NCBI GenBank assembly: GCA_016223245.1
Contig: JACRPL010000007.1
Coordinates: 1 to 64,000, forward strand
Origin: Candidatus Saganbacteria bacterium
GTDB lineage: Bacteria; Margulisbacteria; WOR-1; XYC2-FULL-46-14; XYC2-FULL-37-10
Reading direction: 5' to 3'
DNA: 64,000 nt
Below the pieces are notes generated by a model that had not been told where the DNA came from, made no database searches, and saw only the letters and a program-made list of their open reading frames with translations. Shown here one piece after another: positions 35,610-43,326 of this stretch (positions are counted from its first letter, which is position 1; each line of letters begins with the position of its first letter). The position numbers were made by a program, and so were the translations under genes.

Positions 35610-36317
35610 TCATCCTTCTCTGTATTGATCCGATACTCTTCTGTAGAATCTTAAAACATCTTGATCATCACAAGTCCCATTATAATTTTGCAATCCCTTG
35701 GGATGTTCCCCGGAGTAACAAACTATAGGCCTATCTGGAATGACCGGCCCAATAGAAACATATGGCGGAATCAATCGACTTGTACCAAGATTTAAAACCA
35801 AATTAATATCTGTTTGTTTTGCTCTGATTAAGATATGATTAATTTTTGCAGTATCATTTTTTCTGATATACCAGTTTCCATCTTTAAAACATATTGTTCC
35901 TTCATCAAGAACTGCTCCATTCGGCAAGCGAACACCGTTTCCGGTTATTTTTACCCCCCCATCCGCAAACTTAATCTGTGCACCATTTAATCTTTTTGTA
36001 AACGCTCGTTCTTGATCTGCGGTAAATTTAACACCATTTTCTTTCATCAACATTAGTGCAGTTAACGCCTTGCCAAATATTTTTGGATCATTAGAAGAAA
36101 GCATATCTAAAAGTGGTTGTATAAACCTGGGGCTACAGGCGCCATTTTCAATAATATAGTCCAGTGTTTTTTCTGTTTCTGCAGGGTTGGCGCCTCTTAG
36201 TTTACCAATAATTGCCTCAGGGGAAAGAGCTTCGTCTTCCCCGCTTACTTTTGGGGCTGTAGATACACATTGGCCAACCACGGGGCGGCCATCTAAGATG
36301 ATCTTAGGTGGTGTCAT
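35610..36317 (-). CDS. Uncharacterised protein with helical-repeat-like segment
   Basis: 235 residues, no recognised family, no signal peptide. Residues about 30-100 look like short HEAT-type helices (SPEAIIGKLRGANPAETEKTLDYI, PLLDMLSSNDPKIFGKALTALMLM); residues 115-165 look like a beta-turn structure (GVKITGNGVRLPNGAVLDEG). A TATATA box lies just before the ATG. Function unknown. Confidence 0.6.
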   Translation of the reverse strand: MTPPKIILDGRPVVGQCVSTAPKVSGEDEALSPEAIIGKLRGANPAETEKTLDYIIENGACSPRFIQPLLDMLSSNDPKIFGKALTALMLMKENGVKFTADQERAFTKRLNGAQIKFADGGVKITGNGVRLPNGAVLDEGTICFKDGNWYIRKNDTAKINHILIRAKQTDINLVLNLGTSRLIPPYVSIGPVIPDRPIVCYSGEHPKGLQNYNGTCDDQDVLRFYRRVSDQYREG

Positions 36318-36357
36318 TCTATATATATTTATCGGACTATATAGGCAAATTCTTGCG

Positions 36358-36576
36358 CTAAAAAGAGGATATTTTTACTAGGTCGTCTAGGCTTACGGAG
36401 AGCCCCTTTGCTATCTTTATAAGAGTGTTTATTGAAGGGGTTTTTATAACGTCAGATTCAATCTTAGATAAAGTAGTAAATGGGATGTCAGCTCTTTTTG
36501 ATAAGGTGTCTTGAGTTAGCCCTCTTTTAGCACGCCACTTCTTAATTTGAATACTTATTAAAGATTTACTTTTCAC
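36358..36576 (-). CDS. Small XRE-family HTH transcriptional regulator
   Basis: 72 residues, little more than one helix-turn-helix (IKKWRAKRGLTQDTLSKRADIPFTTLSKIESDVIKTPS, domain within about 10-65) ending LSVSLDDLVKISSF. GTG start with AAAGG upstream. Likely represses a nearby gene or itself; target unknown. Confidence 0.88.
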   Translation of the reverse strand: MKSKSLISIQIKKWRAKRGLTQDTLSKRADIPFTTLSKIESDVIKTPSINTLIKIAKGLSVSLDDLVKISSF

Positions 36577-36658
36577 GCTTTACCTTTACTCCATATAATG
36601 GTAGCATCATGCTGAATATAATTCAATAAAATCGGTTCGAATATTTTCGTAAATAGTT

Positions 36659-36698
36659 AGCCAATCCCTAAAAACGGCGCCGCTTTTAGGGATTGGCT
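36659..36698. repeat. 40-bp near-perfect palindrome abutting the tRNA-Gln 3' end
   Basis: AGCCAATCCCTAAAA (36659-36673) and its inverted copy (36684-36698) flank ACGGCGCCGC, itself nearly palindromic. The arm overlaps the last five bases of tRNA-Gln including CCA. No T-tract on either side, so it is not a standard terminator. Confidence 0.85.
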
Positions 36699-36767
36699 GG
36701 CGGGTAGGGATTTGAACCCCAATAAATACCTCCAAAGGGTATTGTCCTACCATTAGACGACCCGCCA
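36694..36767 (-). tRNA. tRNA-Gln (anticodon TTG)
   Basis: 74 nt cloverleaf with CCA encoded: acceptor TGGCGGG/CCCGCCA, D arm GTCTAATGGTAGGAC, anticodon stem ATACC/GGTAT around loop CTTTGGA (anticodon TTG), T arm with TTCAAAT loop, discriminator G. The U1-A72 acceptor end is a tRNA-Gln identity feature. Its 5' end overlaps the last 15 nt of the upstream ORF. Confidence 0.95.
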
Positions 36768-37277
36768 ACGATAATTATTTATCCCTTCGATCCAGCCTCT
36801 TATTTCTCTGTTTAAATGAGTGTTTTTTATGACCCGAATATTCAATAATCCGAAATATTCCCTGCCAATCCTTTTTCGGTTTGTTTTAACTTTAAATTTC
36901 TTAAAATATACCAACGGGAAACGATCTATTTTTTCGCCCAAGCAATTCGACCAATATTTTTTGACTTCGCCCAAATTATTTGCGCTATTTTCATGGATAT
37001 ATATTTCATATTTTATATCATGAAGAGATACATTACAAACATCAATTAGCCATTTCCTGAAAAGTAGAAGCATAAATGGGTCGGAATTGCTGAATCTGAT
37101 CCCTGTTGACCGGCCATTGTCCATTTCTTTCGCCCCCTCTGCCCAATAAAGCATTATTCCCATAAGCCAAAGGTCTTTCTTGTTGATTGAAATGTTGGCG
37201 ACCTGCTTTTTTGCTTTTTCCATGATCTCTTTCGCGATGTTCATCCTTTTGTTTTTTTGGGCTTTTGCTCCGCGCAA
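36753..37277 (-). CDS. HTH protein with possible LAGLIDADG-like domain; true start probably upstream
   Basis: 174 residues from a TTG. The segment LWLMGIMLYWAEGAKE and the following alternating pattern resemble one LAGLIDADG-type half, but this is by eye. In frame upstream of 37277, codons to about 37439 encode a convincing helix-turn-helix (AITLRKKGHSYREILTKV, VAKSTLSLW), yet there is no ATG/GTG/TTG there. An ATA at 37439 overlaps the previous stop as ATAA and follows GAGAGG, so either a rare ATA start or a mutated start is likely. The stop codon lies inside tRNA-Gln. Confidence 0.65.
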   Translation of the reverse strand: MRGAKAQKNKRMNIAKEIMEKAKKQVANISINKKDLWLMGIMLYWAEGAKEMDNGRSTGIRFSNSDPFMLLLFRKWLIDVCNVSLHDIKYEIYIHENSANNLGEVKKYWSNCLGEKIDRFPLVYFKKFKVKTNRKRIGREYFGLLNIRVIKNTHLNREIRGWIEGINNYRWRVV

Positions 37278-37435
37278 CCCTGCTTCTATCCTTTTCTGGG
37301 TTATTCTCTGCTTTTGTTTCCTGCTTAATCCAACCGACCCTAGCCATAATGATAAGGTGGATTTTGCGACAGGGACTTTCGTTAATATCTCCCGATACGA
37401 ATGACCTTTTTTTCGCAGGGTAATAGCCGTTTTGT

Positions 37436-38350
37436 TTATGCCCTCTCGGGGGCTGTAAGTTCAAAGACTTTTTTAAATAGCTCTTCATCATGCGAAGAAA
37501 ATTGCACATCGCGCCTTGCCATCGCTTTTTTGGCCGATTGCATAGCATCTTCCAATTTATACGGGATATTGCCGCCGCCCCATGAAAAGGCGGGGACGAA
37601 TTTCTTGTAATATGCCTGACCGAACAAGTTGGCCGCAGGCCCTATTACGCATCCGGTATATATTAATGACCCGATCGATGATTTAGCATGGTCGCCTATC
37701 AAGCAACCCATGAAAGTTTGCCCGGAATCCACAAGCTTTCCGCCAATATAAACCTTTACTCCTGAATAATTGTTCTTTAGATTCGAATTTGTAGTCCCCG
37801 CGCCTAAGTTTACCCATGGGCAAATATACGAATGTCCGATAAATCCATAATGGCCTTTGTTCACATAATCCATAAATATAGAATGGACGATTTCGCCCGC
37901 GATCCTGCAATTCTTTCCTATATATAGAGGGCCTCTTAAAAATGCATGTGGATGGACTATTGTTTTTTCGCCTATGAAAATGGGGCTTTGCGTTGCATCA
38001 ATTACCGCGCATGCCGAAATTACGGAATCTTTGCCGATATGGATATCTTTTTTGTTGATCAATACTGCCGTCTCGTGGACTTTTCCCAATATCTCAGGCC
38101 TCATTATTTTAAAATCGTTTTTCATATCGTCCGAGAGATTTGAAAGCAAGTCCCATGGATATCTTAGCTCTTGATCAAGTGATTTTCTTTTAATATGTTC
38201 CGCAACGGTTGTCGCTCCGCAAATAAGGTCTTCGACTTCCCTGAAATAGGTTAGGGGAAAGAAGTTCTCTTTCTGAAGGGCAACCTGCGAGTGAACCCTG
38301 CCTGCCGGCAGGCACGGCTCGCGGTTCCCCTTTTTCTTATTCTTTGTCAT
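37436..38350 (-). CDS. GlmU-C-like left-handed beta-helix acyl/sugar-nucleotide transferase
   Basis: 304 residues. Resembles the alternate-GlmU family (TIGR03991), with left-handed beta-helix hexapeptides (IHIGKDSVISACAVIDAT, IFIGEKTIVHPHAFLRGP, LYIGKNCRIAGEI) and SYICPWVNLGAGTTNSNLK. The N-terminal nucleotidyltransferase half of GlmU is largely missing. ATG lies in the ATGA overlap with ackA. Residues 8-24 (GNREPCLPAGRVHSQVA) derive from a nested palindromic repeat. Likely acts in cell-wall or surface sugar activation. Confidence 0.8.
   Translation of the reverse strand: MTKNKKKGNREPCLPAGRVHSQVALQKENFFPLTYFREVEDLICGATTVAEHIKRKSLDQELRYPWDLLSNLSDDMKNDFKIMRPEILGKVHETAVLINKKDIHIGKDSVISACAVIDATQSPIFIGEKTIVHPHAFLRGPLYIGKNCRIAGEIVHSIFMDYVNKGHYGFIGHSYICPWVNLGAGTTNSNLKNNYSGVKVYIGGKLVDSGQTFMGCLIGDHAKSSIGSLIYTGCVIGPAANLFGQAYYKKFVPAFSWGGGNIPYKLEDAMQSAKKAMARRDVQFSSHDEELFKKVFELTAPERA
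38282..38326 (+). repeat. Palindromic repeat family A, copy 3, with nested TGCCTGCCGGCAGGCA, in frame
   Basis: Left arm AACC-T-GCGAG (38282-38291), loop start TGAAC, then the 16-bp palindrome at 38299-38314, right arm CTCGCGGTT (38318-38326). It is read on the minus strand as GNRE...SQVA, the same peptide frame as the rimO copy (GNRE...SQVS) with the inner palindrome adding PCLPAGRVH. Confidence 0.9.
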
Positions 38351-39618
38351 TTAGACCTCCGATAGGCGGGGGATTCAAAGGAATATGTGAAATTTGTATG
38401 TGTTTTATATCGCCCTTCAAGTATCGCCACAACATCTTCGATAAAAACACTCTCTTCGTCTGTTGGGATCACAAGGACTTTCACAAGAGAATTCTCGAGC
38501 GTAATGTCCGCTTCTTCCCTCTTGACTGCAAGCTCATTCTTGATCTTATCGAACTTGATCCCGATGTTTTCGAGCCCCGTGAGCACTTTTTGCCTAAGCT
38601 TGAAATCAAGTTCCCCGGCGCCGGCCGTAAATACTACGGCATCCACGCGCTCAAGCGCCGCAGAATACGAGCCAATATATTTTTTTAGCCTGTAGGCTTC
38701 AATTTCTTCTGCAAGCCTGCACCGCACATCTCCGCCTTCGGCCGCTTTTTCGATGTCGCGCCTATCCATGTATTTCCCGGTGATCCCGAGCAGTCCGCTT
38801 TTTTTATTTAAGATCGAGTCGAGCTCTTCAACATAGAACCCTTCTTTTTCGATCATAAACAATATGATCGCAGGGTCCAGGTCGCCGCACCGAGTGCCCA
38901 TGACCGCTCCCTCAAGAGGCGTCAGCCCCATGCTGGTGTCGACCGATACGCCGTTCTTTACAGCGGCGATAGATACTCCGTTGCCGATATGCAGAGTAAT
39001 TAGATTTGTTTCGCTTGGTTTTTTGTTAAGCATTACAGACGCTCTTCGTGAGACATATAAATGTGATGTACCGTGGAAGCCATAGCGTCGAACTCCATAC
39101 ATCCCGTACCATTCGTAGGGAACAGCATAGAGGAATGTCGCTTCCGGCATTGTTTGATGGAAAGCGGTGTCAAAGACCGCGATCTGCGGAATATTCGGGA
39201 ATAATACCTGCGCCGCTTCTATCCCGGATATATTTGGCGGATTATGAAGCGGGGCCAAGTCTTTTACGTCAATTATCGCCTGAAGGACTTCTTTTGTGAT
39301 CAAGACGGAACTTTTGAATTTTTCCCCTCCGTGCACGACCCTATGGCCGACAGCATTAATATCCGATAGGTCTTTTACTACCCCGTGTTCCAGGTTTGTT
39401 AATATGCTGGCAATAAGTTTTAGGGCTTCTTCGTGGTTTAGGCATTCTTGGTTCTGGATGTAGGGTTCTTTCCCCGGTATTTGGTGTTTTATAAAGGATC
39501 CTTGGATGCCGATCCTTTCTACCGCACCCGATCCAAGAATAGAATTTGCTTTCCAATCGAAAACTTTGTATTTAATTGACGAGCTGCCACAATTGAGGGC
39601 TAGTATTTTCATCTGCAT
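38347..39618 (-). CDS. ackA: Acetate kinase
   Basis: 423 residues. Makes ATP from acetyl phosphate, the usual end of fermentative energy gain. ALNCGSSSIKYKVFD (ATP-site Asn/Ser), HRVVHGG, FDTAFHQTMPE, RYGFHGTSH, and TRCGDLDPAI with the C-terminal AGAGE block are present. TATTAT on the minus strand (39631-39626) is 7 nt before the ATG at 39618; an ATG at 39612 is an alternative start. Confidence 0.97.
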   Translation of the reverse strand: MQMKILALNCGSSSIKYKVFDWKANSILGSGAVERIGIQGSFIKHQIPGKEPYIQNQECLNHEEALKLIASILTNLEHGVVKDLSDINAVGHRVVHGGEKFKSSVLITKEVLQAIIDVKDLAPLHNPPNISGIEAAQVLFPNIPQIAVFDTAFHQTMPEATFLYAVPYEWYGMYGVRRYGFHGTSHLYVSRRASVMLNKKPSETNLITLHIGNGVSIAAVKNGVSVDTSMGLTPLEGAVMGTRCGDLDPAIILFMIEKEGFYVEELDSILNKKSGLLGITGKYMDRRDIEKAAEGGDVRCRLAEEIEAYRLKKYIGSYSAALERVDAVVFTAGAGELDFKLRQKVLTGLENIGIKFDKIKNELAVKREEADITLENSLVKVLVIPTDEESVFIEDVVAILEGRYKTHTNFTYSFESPAYRRSK

Positions 39619-39624
39619 TTATGA

Positions 39625-39631
39625 TATAATA
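39625..39631. promoter_or_regulatory. Bidirectional -10 element between ackA and pyrB
   Basis: The 7-mer TATAATA reads TATAAT on plus (39625-39630, with extended TG) and TATTAT on minus (39631-39626), placing start sites of ackA and pyrB back to back. Confidence 0.6.
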
Positions 39632-39653
39632 AATAAAGGTTATTTTCAAGGCA

Positions 39654-40607
39654 ATGAACAAGGTTAAAAGCCTTAAAACAAAGGATCTTCTAGGACTGCG
39701 CTTTCTTGCCGCAGAAGATATCAATTTAATCCTCGACACAGCCTCATCAATGAAGGAAGTCATGCAGCGGCCTGTTCGCCGCGTCCCCGCACTTTTGGGA
39801 AAAAACATCGTCACCCTTTTCTATGAACCATCGACCCGCACCCGCACAAGCTTCGATGTAGCCGCAAAAAACTTGTCCGCGAATACGACAAACATTGCAT
39901 TAGCGCAAAGCAGTGTAACAAAGGGTGAAACATTAATTGATACCGCAAGAAATCTGGAAGTCATGGGTTATGACGGCGTGATCATTAGGCACTCAATGTC
40001 CGGAGCTCCGCATTTATTGGCAAAAAACATTAAGGGATGTGTAGTCAATGCGGGGGACGGATGCAACGAACATCCGACGCAAGGGCTTCTTGATATTTTC
40101 ACGATGCAGGAGAAAAAAGGAAATCTCGCAGGGAAAAAGATCGTTATCGTCGGCGATATTTTGCATTCAAGAGTTGCCCGAAGCAACATTTGGGCGCTAA
40201 CAAAGCTTGGAGCAAAAGTTACTCTAGTGGCTCCACCAACCCTACTTCCTGCAGGTATTGAGACGCTTGGATGTAATGTCAGTTACAAACTTGATGATTC
40301 GATAGGGGATGCGGATTTTATAAATGTATTAAGAATTCAGTTGGAAAGACAAGGCGAAACATTCTTCCCATCACTTGAGGAATACCACAAACTTTACGGT
40401 ATTACATCTGAAAGACTGAAAAAAGCGCCAAAAGATGTAGTTGTTATGCATCCGGGCCCTGTCAATCGCGGGGTAGAGCTCTCATCTGAAGTTATGGACG
40501 GGCCTTTCAATGTGATACTTGAGCAAGTTACAAACGGCGTCGCGGTCAGGATGGCTGTGCTTTTTCTTCTACTCTCCGGCAAAAAGCCGATGCTGTCTTC
40601 GAAATGA
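39654..40607 (+). CDS. pyrB: Aspartate carbamoyltransferase catalytic chain
   Basis: 317 residues. First committed step of pyrimidine synthesis. Carbamoyl-phosphate site FYEPSTRTRTSFDVAAK (about 59-75), SSVTKGETL, HPTQGLLDIFTM, and VMHPGPVNRGVE are intact. AAGG lies 4 nt before the ATG. No pyrI regulatory chain in the window. Confidence 0.97.
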   Translation: MNKVKSLKTKDLLGLRFLAAEDINLILDTASSMKEVMQRPVRRVPALLGKNIVTLFYEPSTRTRTSFDVAAKNLSANTTNIALAQSSVTKGETLIDTARNLEVMGYDGVIIRHSMSGAPHLLAKNIKGCVVNAGDGCNEHPTQGLLDIFTMQEKKGNLAGKKIVIVGDILHSRVARSNIWALTKLGAKVTLVAPPTLLPAGIETLGCNVSYKLDDSIGDADFINVLRIQLERQGETFFPSLEEYHKLYGITSERLKKAPKDVVVMHPGPVNRGVELSSEVMDGPFNVILEQVTNGVAVRMAVLFLLLSGKKPMLSSK

Positions 40608-40656
40608 TATTTATAAGGATTTTAGCTTGTTTTTAGCAGATATAAACTTTTGTCTA

Positions 40657-41088
40657 TTAATCTAGATGCTTATAAACCGCCATTTTAAAATTCCGCAGTG
40701 TTTGATCGATATTAGTAACTAGAGGTTTAAGTGCTTCCCATTTAAGTGCGAATCCGTAACCATGAATGAAAAAGTGCCTGAATGAAAGATATTCCGCCAA
40801 AGTGGCGCAAAGGTCAGGAGAGAGAATGTCTGCTTCAACGGAAGCTTTTAATAGATCTTTATGCCAAGACACTCCTTCTTTTGCTTTTATCTTTTTCAAT
40901 GCCAGCAGTCTTTTTAGGATGTTTTCTATCCCGTTATAAAAATTATGAATGAAAGTTGCGAAAGCTGCCAGTTCTCCAGTGGAATAATCAAACCTGCCAA
41001 GTTTATATATTACAGCAATTTCTGCCAATGTTGCATCGATGTTCTCAAACTCTGCTTCGCAATATTCTTTAATCTGATTCTTTGTCAT
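40657..41088 (-). CDS. hepT: HepT-family HEPN toxin
   Basis: 143 residues from the ATG at 41088 (the frame to 41151 lies inside the antitoxin gene). All-helical, with RHFFIHGY near residue 116, the RX4HXY motif of HepT RNase toxins. In characterised systems MntA poly-AMPylates the Tyr of this motif. Overlaps mntA by 20 nt. Confidence 0.88.
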   Translation of the reverse strand: MTKNQIKEYCEAEFENIDATLAEIAVIYKLGRFDYSTGELAAFATFIHNFYNGIENILKRLLALKKIKAKEGVSWHKDLLKASVEADILSPDLCATLAEYLSFRHFFIHGYGFALKWEALKPLVTNIDQTLRNFKMAVYKHLD

Positions 41089-41356
41089 AGACAACTTTGC
41101 CTTCCTTGAGAATGAGATCGACGAATTTCCCCTTTCTATCTGTAACGTCAATCAAATCAACATTTTTTGACATGGACATCAAGAGCTTGCCGTAAAAGCT
41201 AAAAAAATTTGAAGGCGCTATCCCTGCCACGGCGAAATCATAATCATTGACTTTTGCTGGGCTTTTATATAATGTTGATCCAAAAAGATAAAGTTTACCA
41301 ATCCCGAATTCTTTGGCGATATTAACTGCTTTATCAAGCTCTTTTTTGGGTATCAC
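41069..41356 (-). CDS. mntA: MntA-family nucleotidyltransferase antitoxin
   Basis: 95 residues from a GTG at 41356, chosen for the AAGGAG site 8 nt upstream; a longer ATG frame to 41419 lacks one. GS-x10-DxD signature: GSTLYKSPAKVNDYD. Cognate of the hepT gene downstream, unlike the UPF0332-type pairs at 3.7-5.4 kb. Confidence 0.88.
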   Translation of the reverse strand: MIPKKELDKAVNIAKEFGIGKLYLFGSTLYKSPAKVNDYDFAVAGIAPSNFFSFYGKLLMSMSKNVDLIDVTDRKGKFVDLILKEGKVVYDKESD

Positions 41357-41509
41357 GATCCATCTCCTTTGAAAATAATTAAAAAAAGTGAAATTTTCTA
41401 AAACATCCAACGATAACATATTGTACCAGATTAACGGGGTTTAGGTAAAGTTAAACAGGAGGAAAGGCTCGAAAACAAATTATTTGACCTTCTTGATTTA
41501 TTGGGATAA

Positions 41510-41690
41510 GCCTATTTTGTTCTCCGTCACCTGAACAACGACAACCGCAACAACAACGACCCTGGGTTTCGCTTTAGCATCAATGCGGTTCGTTTGGCCG
41601 AATACTTAGAGCTGCCGGAGTCTGTATCTTCAAGGAGATATAGAGTATGCAAAATTAAGTTCATGGCTTATTCCTGTTCCTCCTGCGCTT
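41510..41690 (+). pseudogene. Relic resembling a DGR variable/template-type C-terminal region
   Basis: Frame 41510 onward reads AYFVLRHLNNDNRNNNDPGF then RFSINAVRLAEYLELPES and reaches a TGA near 41692. A run of AAC codons (Asn) preceding GFRF is the hallmark of the C-type-lectin/formylglycine-type variable regions that diversity-generating retroelements mutate at adenines. No start codon, no reverse transcriptase and no second copy here, so it is an orphan fragment. Confidence 0.45.
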
Positions 41691-41706
41691 CTTGAGCTTC
41701 GGAGGA
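41678..41706. repeat. TCCTCC/GGAGGA hairpin repeat
   Basis: TCCTCC (41678-41683) and GGAGGA (41701-41706) flank TGCGCTTCTTGAGCTTC. On the minus strand the pattern CCTCCGAAGCT...AGCGCAGGAGG parallels the terminator at 17166-17200. Confidence 0.65.
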
Positions 41707-41778
41707 CGAATTAAAAATTACTCGGCTTTGGTGAGTAGCCCTGTTTGAAAAAGCGGGATTGAAAGCTAAAGCTGGGCA

Positions 41779-42429
41779 TTATTTCGAATAAAACTGTTTC
41801 ATGAAATAGCTATAAGACGGGCAGAGCTTACTTACAACACACTTCGGGCATAAAGGTTTTCTCGCTATGCAGACATTTCTTCCGTGAGTCACAATGAGAT
41901 ATGCGAATTTTCCCCACATTGCGTACGGTACGATCTTCATCAAGTCTTGTTCGATCTTAACAGGGTCAGAATTCTTTGAAAGTCCGAGCCTTTGCGAAAG
42001 TCTTATCACATGAGTATCAACAGTTATGCCTTCTATTTTATTGTAGGCGTTATATAGAACGACTGTTGCAGTTTTTCTCGCGACACCCGGCAATTTTATT
42101 ATATCTTCCATATTGTCCGGAACTTTGCCTTGAAAATCGGAAACTATCATCTTTGCGGCATTAATTATGTTCTTTGCTTTATTCCTGTAAAATCCGGTAG
42201 ATCGGATCTCGGATTCGAATATTTCCCGATCTGCCTTGGCGTAATCTTTGGCAGTTTTGTACTTCTTAAATAGAGTTTCGGTCGCAATATTTACTCTTTT
42301 GTCCGTGCATTGGGCGGAGAGAATTGTCGCGACAAGAAGATCGAGAGGAGTTTTATAGTTCAACGCTACTTTTGCGTTAGGATATTCTTTTTTTAAAAGC
42401 GCGGTAAGCCTCGATACTTTTTCGTCCAT
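41779..42429 (-). CDS. nth: Endonuclease III (base-excision repair DNA glycosylase)
   Basis: 216 residues. HhH motif LPGVARKTATVVL with Asp in VDTHVIRLSQRLG (catalytic Lys/Asp region) and a C-terminal 4Fe-4S knot CIARKPLCPKCVVSKLC (C-X6-C-X2-C-X5-C). Removes oxidised pyrimidines. Last gene of the redox mini-operon, 4 nt after the ferredoxin gene. Confidence 0.97.
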   Translation of the reverse strand: MDEKVSRLTALLKKEYPNAKVALNYKTPLDLLVATILSAQCTDKRVNIATETLFKKYKTAKDYAKADREIFESEIRSTGFYRNKAKNIINAAKMIVSDFQGKVPDNMEDIIKLPGVARKTATVVLYNAYNKIEGITVDTHVIRLSQRLGLSKNSDPVKIEQDLMKIVPYAMWGKFAYLIVTHGRNVCIARKPLCPKCVVSKLCPSYSYFMKQFYSK

Positions 42430-42433
42430 TTAT

Positions 42434-42616
42434 TTACATCGAAACTTCGATCGCATCAACGGGGCACATGTCCGCGGTTTCCTCGAGATTGTGGGTATCG
42501 CAGGATTGTTTTAGGACTTCGGCTTTGCCGTCGGAATCGAATACAAAAACTTCGGGGCACGCATCGACGCATATCCCGCACCCGATGCATAATGCTTCAT
42601 CTACAACTACTGTCAT
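42434..42616 (-). CDS. Single 4Fe-4S ferredoxin
   Basis: 60 residues. CIGCGICVDACPEVF binds three cluster ligands plus the CP of the 4Fe-4S fold, and CPVDAIEV supplies the fourth. Pfam Fer4_13/Fer4_15 type, low-potential electron carrier. Sits beside glutaredoxin and opposite the hydrogenase operon, so it could accept or donate hydrogenase electrons; this is inference. Confidence 0.93.
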   Translation of the reverse strand: MTVVVDEALCIGCGICVDACPEVFVFDSDGKAEVLKQSCDTHNLEETADMCPVDAIEVSM

Positions 42617-42629
42617 TTTATTTCTCCTT

Positions 42630-42872
42630 TTATTGGGGCAATCCGAGGATTTTTGCTATTTCGGGCTTATTGAAACCTATTATTATCTTACCATCAATTT
42701 CAACGACCGGCACGCCTAATTGTCCCGATTTATCTATCATTGCTTGGGCCTGTGATGGATCGGCCTGGACATCAATATCTTGAAAAGCAATATTATTTTC
42801 CGTTAAATATTTTTTTAAGATCTTGCAGTAAGGGCAGGATGGGGTCGAATAAATTATAACTGAATGGGCCAT
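42630..42872 (-). CDS. Glutaredoxin-like protein (CPYC)
   Basis: 80 residues, complete glutaredoxin fold: YSTPSCPYCKILKKYL active site, GVPVVEIDGKIIIGF cis-Pro and GF loop. Resembles the NrdH/YruB-type. Reduces disulfides or mixed thiols. Co-directional with the zinc-ribbon and ferredoxin genes. Confidence 0.93.
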   Translation of the reverse strand: MAHSVIIYSTPSCPYCKILKKYLTENNIAFQDIDVQADPSQAQAMIDKSGQLGVPVVEIDGKIIIGFNKPEIAKILGLPQ

Positions 42873-42881
42873 TGCTTTCTC

Positions 42882-43139
42882 CTATAATCTTACGTCAAAA
42901 AATCCGCGCTTTTCGCGTTCGATTATCCTTTTTTCACAATCACCGGGGCATTCAGCGATGTTCGGGTCGCCGCAAAGCGCGCACCTAAGCAATTTTTTTC
43001 CGCTTTCGATCTTGATCATAAGCTGTGCAAAGCAGTTTGGGCACGTAACCCTTTCCCCGTCCTCAATATTGCTTGGAAGCTCGAACTCATGGCTGCAAAC
43101 CGTGCATTTTGTCTTGAAATTGTGGTTATTGTGATTCAT
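42882..43139 (-). CDS. Small zinc-ribbon protein
   Basis: 85 residues with two ribbon-like knuckles: CTVC...CPNC and CALC...CPGDC (eight Cys). No family name recognised. A Cys-rich partner for the redox genes on either side; start overlaps the DUF1858 gene by 14 nt. Confidence 0.7.
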   Translation of the reverse strand: MNHNNHNFKTKCTVCSHEFELPSNIEDGERVTCPNCFAQLMIKIESGKKLLRCALCGDPNIAECPGDCEKRIIEREKRGFFDVRL

Positions 43140-43320
43140 TAATAGCCTTCAAGAGCTCTTCGGCGTTTATCCCGTGGACATCGGCTGCTTGTTCAAGAGT
43201 TTCGCCTTGCGCGATAACGCATCCGAGGCAGTGCATCCCATGCGACATAAGGACCGGCCCGGCCTTCGGGTTATGCTTTATGATCTCGGCAATGGTCATT
43301 TCTTTTGTTGCTGTAAACAT
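43126..43320 (-). CDS. DUF1858 (hybrid-cluster-associated disulfide) domain protein
   Basis: 64 residues from the ATG at 43320, 6 nt after TATAAT; the longer frame to 43347 crosses the promoter. EMTIAEIIKHNPKAGPVLMSHGMHCLGC is read across residues 6-33 and carries the single conserved Cys pair of DUF1858/TIGR03980. Such proteins pair with hybrid-cluster or redox proteins. First gene of the mini-operon. Confidence 0.85.
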   Translation of the reverse strand: MFTATKEMTIAEIIKHNPKAGPVLMSHGMHCLGCVIAQGETLEQAADVHGINAEELLKAINESQ

Positions 43321-43326
43321 GCTATA

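Larger units (their letters stand above)
41357..41778. other. 422-nt gene-poor region with relic sequences
   Basis: Between mntA and nth. Contains a short plus-strand frame ending ...NKLFDLLDLLG then TAA (ending 41508), the Asn-rich relic (41510-41666) and a hairpin repeat (41678-41706). No intact gene is seen. Confidence 0.7.

Noticed and set aside
35610-36317. FHA or SpoIIE-like regulator
   Set aside because: No motif could be confirmed; only a vague helical-repeat pattern is visible.
36661-36696. Palindrome as a normal Rho-independent terminator for tRNA-Gln
   Set aside because: The stem is strong but no T-tract follows on the minus strand.
37042-37548. Minus-strand frame of 168 codons
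   Set aside because: It overlaps both the acetyltransferase and HTH genes in another frame and has no family features.
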